A stretch of 7,183 nt of DNA from Haliea sp041746975 (GTDB taxonomy: Bacteria; Pseudomonadota; Gammaproteobacteria; Pseudomonadales; Halieaceae): the NCBI GenBank assembly GCA_041746975.1, contig JBGTGB010000094.1, positions 1-7,183 of the forward strand. Reading direction: 5' to 3'. A program made the translations under genes and the position numbers. Positions 1 through 5,746 of this stretch are shown here, piece by piece (position 1 is the first letter of the stretch; the number at the start of each line of letters is the position of its first letter). The notes beneath the pieces are model-generated. The model saw only the letters and a list, made by a program, of their open reading frames with translations, did not search any database and was not told the origin of the DNA.

Positions 1-1
1 A

Positions 2-559
2 CAAGTACAGGAACAGGAGGAAGAGCAGCACCGGGAATATCGGGTAAAGGCCATCAACGCCAGTCCCGCCGGCTACTGTCTGGAGTGGGAGCAGGAGCAG
101 CCGGGCACCGTTCGCAGTGGCGACATTCTCTGTGTTCGCGAAGAGCAGGATGGCTCCTGGGTGATTGCCTCCATTCGCTGGCTGAGTCAGCTCCAGGGCA
201 AGAACAGTATCCTCGGTATAGAACTGCTGAGCCCACAGGCGGCAGCCTGGGGGGCGCGCATCCAGAACCCGCAGGGGGGCTTGTCGGAACCGATCCGGGT
301 GCTGCTGCTGCCCGGGATCAAGCTGGTGGCACAGCCGCCGACCCTGATCACCCCGCGCAGCGGCTTCCGCGAGGGCCAGAAACTCACGCTTGTCAGGCAT
401 GGTGAAAGCAAGAATATCCGCCTGCAGCGGCAGGTCGCCGCAACCGCCACCTACAGCCAGTTTGAGTTCCGTGAGGCCGGCAATCCGGCGCAGGCCAAGC
501 CGAAGGAAGAGCGCGAGTTGCCGGGCTCCGCGTTCCGTTCACTGTGGTCAGAGATCTGA
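2..559 (+). CDS. 3' part of a PilZ-like domain protein (partial, 5' end outside window)
   Basis: The frame is open from the left edge to a TGA at 557-559 and encodes the last 185 residues; the start is missing. Near the beginning of the fragment (residues 19-24) is NASPAG, which fits the D/NxSxxG signature of PilZ domains. A beta-rich stretch follows with the usual PilZ rhythm (SGDILCVR, then WVIASIRWL, then LGIELLSP, to about residue 78). PilZ domains commonly bind cyclic di-GMP through an upstream RxxxR plus D/NxSxxG. Here only HREYRV precedes the motif and no clear RxxxR is visible, so ligand binding is uncertain. The last ~100 residues (LLLPGIKL, ITPRSGFREGQKLTLVRHGE, YSQFEF) form a further compact region that I associate from memory with conserved proteins near serB in pseudomonads, without a firm name. 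A cytoplasmic location is likely, since no membrane segment is visible. The gene converges on serB and overlaps its 3' end by 12 bp. The coding frame is secure; the PilZ assignment is moderate. Confidence 0.75.
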   Translation, partial: QVQEQEEEQHREYRVKAINASPAGYCLEWEQEQPGTVRSGDILCVREEQDGSWVIASIRWLSQLQGKNSILGIELLSPQAAAWGARIQNPQGGLSEPIRVLLLPGIKLVAQPPTLITPRSGFREGQKLTLVRHGESKNIRLQRQVAATATYSQFEFREAGNPAQAKPKEERELPGSAFRSLWSEI

Positions 560-1780
560 GCGGTCGCCGCCGGGCTGGTAGCGATCGGAAATTCCCAGCA
601 AATACAGGATCGCGTCCAGGCCCAGGGTGGAGATGGACTGCTCCGCCGATTGCTGCACCAGCGGCTTGGCACGAAAGGCGATCCCGAGTCCGGCAATACT
701 GAGCATGGGCAGGTCGTTGGCGCCATCACCCACTGCAATCACCTGCTGCAAATCGATGCCCTCGCGGGTCGCGAGCTGTCGCAACAGGGCGGCTTTGCGC
801 TCGCCGTCCACGATCACACCGCTGACTTCTCCGGTGACCGCACCCTCGGCGATATCGAGTACATTGGCGTGCACGTAGTCGATACCCAGGTCCCGCTGCA
901 GCCGCTCGGCGAAATAGGTGAAGCCGCCAGAGAGGATGGCAGTCTTGTAGCCAAGCGCCCGCAGAGTTGAAACAAGGTGCCTCGCCCCCTCGGTAATGCG
1001 CAGATTCGCCGCCACGTCCTCGAGGGCAGATGCGGGCAGACCCTTCAGTAGCGCCACTCTCTGTCTGAAGCTGGCGCCAAAATCCAGCTCACCGCGCATG
1101 GCGCGCGCGGTTATCGCACTGACCTGGGCGCCCACCCCCGCCAGCTCTGCGAGTTCGTCGATGACTTCGGCCTCGATCAGAGTGGAGTCCATGTCGAAGG
1201 CTACCAGGCGCCGGTTGCGGCGGTACATGTTGTCTTCCTGGAAAGCGAGGTCCACCTCAAGGGCACTGGCTACCTCCAGCAGTTCCTTGCGGAAAGCGCC
1301 AATATCGGGCAGCGGACCACGCAGGGAAAACTCGACGCAGGCTTTACTCAACGGCGGTAATTCTCCCAGCGGGATACGCCCGGACAGGCGCGCTATGCTG
1401 TCTATCCCCAGGCCGTAACGGGAGAACACCGCGCTCACCCGCGCCAGCTGGTCGGCGGTAATCTTGCGCGCCAGCAGGGTGGTGATGTAGCGGGGCCTGC
1501 CCTGGGCAGCAACCCAGTCACCGTAACTCTCCTTGCTCACTGTCTCCCAGCGCAGCTGCAGGCGCTGCTCCCTGGCAAAAGCCTGCAGCGCCTGCTCCAG
1601 GCCATTGCGCCCGGTGTCCCCAGGTATTTCCAGCAGCAAGCCCATGGAAAGCGTGGCGTGAATTACGGCCTGGCCGATATCAAGGACGTTTACGGAACGC
1701 TCCGCCAGCAGTCCCGTTACCCCCGCGGTAATGCCCGGGCGGTCTTCACCGGAAAGAGTTATCAGAACGATGTCGTTCAC
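548..1780 (-). CDS. serB: phosphoserine phosphatase SerB with tandem ACT-like N-terminal domains
   Basis: This enzyme hydrolyses O-phospho-L-serine to L-serine, the last step of serine biosynthesis, in the cytoplasm. With the GTG start at 1780 the product is 410 residues, close to the ~400 of the pseudomonad enzyme and longer than the ~320 of E. coli SerB. Residues 3-75 form an ACT domain (GEDRPGITAGVTGLLAE, NVLDIGQAVIH). Residues ~95-178 look like a second ACT-like domain. The HAD phosphatase domain then shows all motifs: DMDSTL with nucleophile Asp196 and Asp198, SGG with Ser284, Lys329 in GERKAAL, and GDGANDLPML with Asp352 and Asp356. The frame is open upstream to 1924, but that extension lacks family resemblance and runs through a promoter-like TAGAAT. 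Homology begins at NDIVLITLSGEDRPG, so the GTG at 1780 is preferred, although its ribosome binding site is weak. ACT domains often bind amino acids, so serine feedback is possible. The gene is divergent from the AhpA-like gene. Confidence 0.96.
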   Translation of the reverse strand: MNDIVLITLSGEDRPGITAGVTGLLAERSVNVLDIGQAVIHATLSMGLLLEIPGDTGRNGLEQALQAFAREQRLQLRWETVSKESYGDWVAAQGRPRYITTLLARKITADQLARVSAVFSRYGLGIDSIARLSGRIPLGELPPLSKACVEFSLRGPLPDIGAFRKELLEVASALEVDLAFQEDNMYRRNRRLVAFDMDSTLIEAEVIDELAELAGVGAQVSAITARAMRGELDFGASFRQRVALLKGLPASALEDVAANLRITEGARHLVSTLRALGYKTAILSGGFTYFAERLQRDLGIDYVHANVLDIAEGAVTGEVSGVIVDGERKAALLRQLATREGIDLQQVIAVGDGANDLPMLSIAGLGIAFRAKPLVQQSAEQSISTLGLDAILYLLGISDRYQPGGDRSDL

Positions 1781-1814
1781 GGAATGCAGTGTCCAGCAGT
1801 AGGCAAAGCCGCGT

Positions 1815-1843
1815 ATTCTACTCCCGCTCCGGTTGCGGTGAAA
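1815..1843 (-). promoter_or_regulatory. candidate sigma70 promoter for serB
   Basis: On the minus strand a TAGAAT hexamer (1815-1820, five of six matches to the -10 consensus) lies about 35 bp upstream of the GTG start at 1780, giving a predicted leader of roughly 28 nt. The -35 region is poor: TTTCAC at 1838-1843 with a 17-bp spacer, or GTTTCA with 18. The position supports the shorter serB reading frame. It is a consensus match only. Confidence 0.4.
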
Positions 1844-1890
1844 CAGGGCGGGCAGCCGGCCTTGACCGCGCAGCGACGTCAGCCATGGTT

Positions 1891-1896
1891 TATACT
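1891..1896 (+). promoter_or_regulatory. candidate -10 element for the AhpA-like gene
   Basis: TATACT matches five of six positions of the -10 consensus and lies 32 bp upstream of the GTG at 1929. A TTGACC at 1862-1867 would be a good -35 box, but the 23-bp spacer is too long for normal sigma70 use, and nothing at 16-18 bp resembles a -35. An activator or a different sigma factor could compensate, or the match may be chance. Confidence 0.3.
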
Positions 1897-1928
1897 CAGC
1901 CGCTTTGACCACAGGGAAGCCCATCGGC

Positions 1929-3176
1929 GTGAGCTACAGTTTCCGCGACTCCAGCCTCAGCAACCAACTGGCTCTTATCGCCGCCCTGGTCTGCCTCCTT
2001 ATCTGTCTCGCCCTGGTCGGTCTCGCGGCCACTTCCAGCCGCCACATGCAGGAAGTGCAGCAGGCCAGCTTCGGCAATGCCCTGGCACAGCAGATCGCCC
2101 GGCGCATCAGTGTCGCGCTGGAAACCGGGGACTTGCTCAACGTCGCAGCGTCCCTGCACCGCTTTGTGGAATCCTCCTCCGCCGGCAAGGTGGCGATCTT
2201 CGACGTCGAGGGCCGCGCCCTGGGCCAGGCTGGTACGGTTGAGGGCGAGCGGCAGCGCGAGTATCGCGCCTCCGTGCTGATCGAGAATGATCTGGCCGGG
2301 GAAGTGGTAATCACCATCGGCACCGAGCTTGTGGAAACCGCGCGCACGCGATTTTTGCTGAGCCTGCTGGGGCTCGCTGTCCTGCTGAGCCTGGCGGTCT
2401 TTGGCGCCACCCGGCACCTGGGCCAGCGGCTGCTGGGAAACCGTTTGCAGCGGCAGGCAAAGGCAATTGCCCTGGACGACAACCGCGCCGTCAGCCTGCC
2501 ACCCAACGAACTGATGCAGTTGCAGTACCACATTGATGCGCTGCCCATGGACCTGCTGCGGGCCCGCACCGGCACCGGGCCGAAAGAGGAAAATTACCGC
2601 GATACCGCGGTGCTGTACCTGCACCTGATCAGCCTCACCGCCTACCTCGATACCCTCGATGAACGCTCGCTGCACCGCTACACCGACCGCCTGCATCAGA
2701 TCGTCTATGCGGCCGCCGGCTTCTACGGCGGCCAGCTGCAGGTGGTGAGGCAGTTTGGGCTTGCGGTCTTCTTCAGCGGCAACACCAGCGGCGGCAGCGC
2801 CGCTTTCCGCGCGGCATCCTGCGCCTGGCTGGTACGCGCCATCAGCAAGGAGCTGGAAAAGGAGATGTCCCTGTCCTTGAACATCGCCATGGCTGTAGCA
2901 CAGAGCGAGCTGGGCCGTGGGGACGAGACCGACATCTATCCTGGGCTGTACATCCAGTCCACCGTGGACGAGCTGGAGACCCTGTGCGCCAGCAAGCCAC
3001 CACAGGTCATGCTCTCACCCGGGGTGTGCGAGGACATAGACGTCAGCAGTCGCCTCGAGCAACGCCCCAGCGAACTGGGGGATTATTGTATCCTGGAGGA
3101 ATTTCTGAACCCCTGGGACGATCTGCTTGAGCGGCAGCTGCGGCTGACGCTCAAGCGCCTCGGGGCACCGCTGTAG
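1929..3176 (+). CDS. AhpA/YtjB-like inner-membrane protein with degenerate cyclase-like domain
   Basis: The product is 415 residues from GTG at 1929, chosen because AGGGA lies about 12 bases upstream. A TTG at 1905 in the same frame would add 8 residues but has no Shine-Dalgarno sequence. A first hydrophobic helix spans residues ~13-35 (LALIAALVCLLICLALVGLAA). A predicted periplasmic domain covers ~36-140 (LETGDLLNVAASLHRFV, VAIFDVEGRALG). A second helix spans ~142-160. The rest is cytoplasmic. Being divergent from serB with this two-helix architecture matches E. coli YtjB/Smp and the Pseudomonas AhpA family, whose biochemical role is poorly known. YtjB is about half this length and lacks the C-terminal part. 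Residues ~226-380 follow the class III nucleotide cyclase pattern (VLYLHLISLTAYL, GFYGGQLQVVRQFGLAVFF, AAFRAA, LNIAMAVAQSELGRG, PGLYIQSTVDELETL). Both metal-binding aspartates appear replaced (His232, Leu278), so it is probably a non-catalytic sensor or scaffold. Membrane topology is well supported; function is unknown. Confidence 0.85.
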   Translation: MSYSFRDSSLSNQLALIAALVCLLICLALVGLAATSSRHMQEVQQASFGNALAQQIARRISVALETGDLLNVAASLHRFVESSSAGKVAIFDVEGRALGQAGTVEGERQREYRASVLIENDLAGEVVITIGTELVETARTRFLLSLLGLAVLLSLAVFGATRHLGQRLLGNRLQRQAKAIALDDNRAVSLPPNELMQLQYHIDALPMDLLRARTGTGPKEENYRDTAVLYLHLISLTAYLDTLDERSLHRYTDRLHQIVYAAAGFYGGQLQVVRQFGLAVFFSGNTSGGSAAFRAASCAWLVRAISKELEKEMSLSLNIAMAVAQSELGRGDETDIYPGLYIQSTVDELETLCASKPPQVMLSPGVCEDIDVSSRLEQRPSELGDYCILEEFLNPWDDLLERQLRLTLKRLGAPL

Positions 3177-3203
3177 CAGCGCTGTTGCCCCTGAGCGATC
3201 AGA

Positions 3204-4934
3204 TCAGGCCGCAGCGGGAGCCAGCATGGTACCAGGGCGCGCGCCGGTCCCCTGCTGGCCATCGAAGGTCACTTCTCCGTTTACCATGGTCAGGCGCATG
3301 GGTGCCGGGTCCCGGCTCCAGCGCCAGGTAAAGCCACCCTTGCCGTCGGGAACGTCGAACACGCGTTTCATGTCCCGCTCCTGCACCTCATCCAGATTGA
3401 ACACGGTGATGTCCGCGCGCTTGCCCGCCACCAGGGTGCCGCGATCGCGGAAACCGAAGTGATCGGCCAGCTTGCCGGTCTGGATGTACACAGCCTCCTC
3501 CACGGTCAGCTCGCCCGCGCGGACAAAGTCAGTGAACAGCTTGATGTTCTCGCCGGCACCGCAGAGCATCTGGCCGTGGGCACCGGCGTCGCTGATATTG
3601 CCGACCGTCCAGGGGTCACGCATCAACTGCAGCACCATTTCCCGATCCCGTTCGAAGGGCGGCATGGTCACGGTGGACTGCAGGCCATTGGCCAGCAGCC
3701 ACTCCGCCATGGCGTCCGAGGGATGGGCGGCGCCGATCTGCTGCTGGTACTCGCCGAGTGTCAGGTGAGTGGGGCCAACGCCGTTGTCCGTGTTCATCAG
3801 CAGAAGGTGTTCTGCCCGCCCTTGCGGAAAAGGTGAAAACTCGAAGGTCTTGGTATCCCAGGATTCCCGCGCGCGCAGGCGCCAGTCCTCATCGCGCAGC
3901 AGGGCGGCCTTGGCGGCATCGCCTTCGGCGGTCACCACTTCGTGCCAGACGTAGTCGTTGGACTGGGCAAAAATCAGCGAACTCTGCACGCTCAAGGTTG
4001 AAGTCACTGCCACGTGGGCATAGCCGGTCCAGAAATCGCGGCCCTCAGCCTTGAATTGCTCGTGGATCTCCACCAGCGGGGCCTGGATGCCCATCATGTC
4101 GCGCTGGAATAGCAGCGTGGGCAGGCCCGCCCACTGCACCCGGATGGGCATGCCCTCCGCCAGGCGGCCGATACGGCGCATGGTCTCCGGCGCGGTCATA
4201 TTGCGGAAGGTATCCACAATGACCTGCAGGGTCGCGCCCGGGTGGCGGCTGATCACTGCCATCAACGCCTGCAGCTCCGCGTCATCGGCCTGCAGGGAAG
4301 GCACCGGCCGGTCGCGGCCATCGTGATCGAACAGGTTGGACGACATCCCGAGGGCCCCGGCTGCGAGCGCTTCGTCCAGCAGATGGCACATGCTCTCAAC
4401 CTCGTCCGGGGTTGCCGCGCGCTCCCAGGCGTCCATGCCCATCACCGCCAGACGCAGGGCGATGTGGCCGCAGAAAGCCGCGTAGTTGGCGGGCAGTTTC
4501 ACGTTGCGGACCATGGACTCCTTGTACTCCGGCCAGCTGCGCCAGTCCCAGGGCAGGGAACTGAAGAATGGCTGCTCGGGAATGTCTTCAAAGAAGGAGA
4601 ATATACCCACAACTTCGCGACGCGCGGCCTCGTCATCGGAAACCGGGGCGATGGAAAAGCCGCAGTTGCCCATGACCACCGAGGTCACGCCGTAACCCGG
4701 CAGTGGATCCAGTTCCTGATCCCACCACATGGCGCCATCGAAATGGGTGTGGCTTTCGATAAACCCGGGCGCGACATAGCAGCCGCTCGCGTCCACCTCC
4801 TCCTCGCCCGGCTCCACCTGCAGGCCGGGTGCGACTGCCGTGATCAGGCCGTCGCGGATACGCACATCAGCGGAAAATGCGGGGGCACCGGTGCCGTCGA
4901 CCACCGTACCGTTGCGAATTATCGTCTTGTTCAT
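3204..4934 (-). CDS. amidohydrolase-superfamily protein, D-aminoacylase-like subgroup
   Basis: The product is 576 residues from ATG at 4934, with a strong ribosome binding site. The fold is the metal-dependent amidohydrolase barrel inside a small beta-sandwich. The N-terminal sandwich is residues 1-55 (IIRNGTVVDGTGAP, ASGCYVAPGFIE). The metal motif SHTHFD follows with His62 and His64. GNCGFSIAP contains Cys91, which corresponds to the metal-bridging cysteine of D-aminoacylases. The catalytic aspartate is Asp449 in SDAGAH. The C-terminal sandwich includes GKRADITVFNLDE and TMVNGEVTFDG. Characterised relatives remove N-acyl groups from D-amino acids, but this protein belongs to a divergent branch: where I expect the ISH-type motif of D-aminoacylases it reads VQWAG (266-270). 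The substrate cannot be named; a cyclic or N-acyl amide is a reasonable guess. No signal peptide is seen, so it is probably cytoplasmic. It lies 110 bp downstream of a tetR gene on the same strand, whose product may regulate it. Superfamily is confident, substrate not. Confidence 0.92.
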   Translation of the reverse strand: MNKTIIRNGTVVDGTGAPAFSADVRIRDGLITAVAPGLQVEPGEEEVDASGCYVAPGFIESHTHFDGAMWWDQELDPLPGYGVTSVVMGNCGFSIAPVSDDEAARREVVGIFSFFEDIPEQPFFSSLPWDWRSWPEYKESMVRNVKLPANYAAFCGHIALRLAVMGMDAWERAATPDEVESMCHLLDEALAAGALGMSSNLFDHDGRDRPVPSLQADDAELQALMAVISRHPGATLQVIVDTFRNMTAPETMRRIGRLAEGMPIRVQWAGLPTLLFQRDMMGIQAPLVEIHEQFKAEGRDFWTGYAHVAVTSTLSVQSSLIFAQSNDYVWHEVVTAEGDAAKAALLRDEDWRLRARESWDTKTFEFSPFPQGRAEHLLLMNTDNGVGPTHLTLGEYQQQIGAAHPSDAMAEWLLANGLQSTVTMPPFERDREMVLQLMRDPWTVGNISDAGAHGQMLCGAGENIKLFTDFVRAGELTVEEAVYIQTGKLADHFGFRDRGTLVAGKRADITVFNLDEVQERDMKRVFDVPDGKGGFTWRWSRDPAPMRLTMVNGEVTFDGQQGTGARPGTMLAPAAA

Positions 4935-4940
4935 CCGTTG

Positions 4941-4946
4941 CCACCT
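4941..4946 (-). promoter_or_regulatory. ribosome binding site of the amidohydrolase gene
   Basis: On the minus strand AGGTGG (within GAGAGGTGG) lies six bases before the ATG at 4934. This is a strong Shine-Dalgarno match and fixes the start, which also agrees with the family's usual N-terminus. Confidence 0.75.
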
Positions 4947-5001
4947 CTCGGGTTTAGAGTCTTATCCCTGGGGCCGGCGCCGGACTCAGCCTGGCGCAGC
5001 C

Positions 5002-5016
5002 CACTGAATCCCAGTG
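5002..5016. promoter_or_regulatory. candidate operator: inverted repeat CACTG-N5-CAGTG
   Basis: CACTG (5002-5006) and CAGTG (5012-5016) form a perfect five-base inverted repeat with a five-base centre. It sits immediately downstream of the predicted transcription start (about 5019) of the amidohydrolase gene, which is where a TetR-type repressor could block transcription. Five-base arms can occur by chance, so this is a suggestion only. Confidence 0.25.
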
Positions 5017-5025
5017 TAGGTATTT

Positions 5026-5055
5026 ATAATAAGTATTTCCATAATTATTTGGCAA
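5026..5055 (-). promoter_or_regulatory. candidate sigma70 promoter for the amidohydrolase gene
   Basis: Reading the minus strand, TTGCCA (5050-5055, five of six to the -35 consensus) is followed after 18 bp by TATTAT (5026-5031, five of six to the -10 consensus). A TATAAA overlaps the -10 by three bases. The region is a marked AT-rich patch in GC-rich surroundings. The -35 box lies inside the last codons of tetR, which suggests the amidohydrolase has its own promoter even though it may also receive read-through. The predicted leader is about 85 nt. Confidence 0.55.
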
Positions 5056-5719
5056 GGCGCTCAAGATGCTGCTCGAGCCCGTCGACCATGGCCTGGAAGC
5101 CCAGCTCCAGCACTTGCTGCCGCTGTACCCCGGGCAGTAGCTGGTTAAGCGCCGCCAGATAGGGCGCATCCTCCCCCAGTGCTGCGGCGGTCAGCGGAGC
5201 CAGGCGCCGGGCCGGGTCTGCAAACTCCTCGATGTAGATCAGGCCCAGCGCCTGGCTGGTGATCCACGCCAGCAGCAGCGCCGCGTGCTGGTCGTCTGTA
5301 CCGGCTTCCTGCAACACTGCCAGCAGCGGCGAGAGTATGCGCCGCCAGGCAGGGGTGGCACGCCCCTCTATCGACATGATCCGCAGCGCCACCGGGTGCC
5401 GGTCACAGTGCCGGGCGAGCTCTCGCAACCAGTCGCGCAGCACGGTCTGCCAGGGTGCGTCCGCCGCGGTACGCGGTATCCTGAACTGGCTGAAGGAGTG
5501 ATCCGCAACCGCCTGCAGCAGGACGCTGGTATTGGGATAATGGTTGTACAGGGACATGACCGGGATGTTCAGCCTGGCGGCCACTTCCGCCATGCTGATT
5601 TCCTCGGGGGCATGGTCCTCCAGCAGTGACATGGTAGCTTCGATCACGCGCTCGGTGGTGATCTTCGGCGGCCGGCCGCGGCTGCGGCGGGGCGGTGGCA
5701 CAGGTTTGTGGCTGGACAC
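5045..5719 (-). CDS. TetR-family transcriptional regulator
   Basis: The 224-residue product has the length and layout of TetR-family repressors. A short basic N-terminal tail (RRSRGRPPK, residues 11-19) resembles an AT-hook core. The DNA-binding domain follows, with the helix-turn-helix at about residues 41-62 (ISMAEVAARLNIPVMSLYNHYPN) and the typical trailing helix (TSVLLQAVADHSF). The remaining ~145 residues are a helical ligand-binding and dimerisation domain with no recognisable specificity. Translation starts at GTG 5719, supported by a perfect AGGAGG four bases upstream. The gene begins 27 bp after the parC stop and ends 110 bp before the amidohydrolase gene, all on one strand, so it may be cotranscribed with parC. 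Its most likely target is the amidohydrolase promoter at its own 3' end, inferred from adjacency alone. The family is certain; ligand and target are unknown. Confidence 0.93.
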   Translation of the reverse strand: MSSHKPVPPPRRSRGRPPKITTERVIEATMSLLEDHAPEEISMAEVAARLNIPVMSLYNHYPNTSVLLQAVADHSFSQFRIPRTAADAPWQTVLRDWLRELARHCDRHPVALRIMSIEGRATPAWRRILSPLLAVLQEAGTDDQHAALLLAWITSQALGLIYIEEFADPARRLAPLTAAALGEDAPYLAALNQLLPGVQRQQVLELGFQAMVDGLEQHLERLAK

Positions 5720-5723
5720 GAGC

Positions 5724-5729
5724 CCTCCT
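5724..5729 (-). promoter_or_regulatory. ribosome binding site of the tetR gene
   Basis: A perfect AGGAGG on the minus strand stands four bases before the GTG at 5719. The spacing is slightly short, but the match decides for this GTG: the next in-frame methionine is residue 30, inside the DNA-binding domain. Confidence 0.7.
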
Positions 5730-5746
5730 GGGGAATGTATGCGCGG

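Noticed and set aside
1896..2696. 266-codon minus-strand open frame opposite the AhpA-like gene
   Set aside because: It is glutamine- and glycine-rich with no recognisable domain and lies fully antisense to a gene with clear membrane helices and family resemblance; GC-rich DNA commonly gives such shadow frames.
3190..3208. CCTGA-N9-TCAGG inverted repeat (with an inner CTGA-GCGA-TCAG) between the convergent AhpA-like and amidohydrolase genes
   Set aside because: The stems are only four or five bases and no T-run follows on either strand, so it is not a convincing terminator.
4974..4983. Ten-base perfect palindrome CCGGCGCCGG in the amidohydrolase leader
   Set aside because: With no loop it cannot form a stable hairpin at this length, and such palindromes are expected by chance in GC-rich DNA.
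4242..5162. 306-codon plus-strand open frame across the amidohydrolase start and the tetR 3' end
   Set aside because: It runs antisense to two well-supported genes and through the promoter region, and its translation resembles no protein I know.
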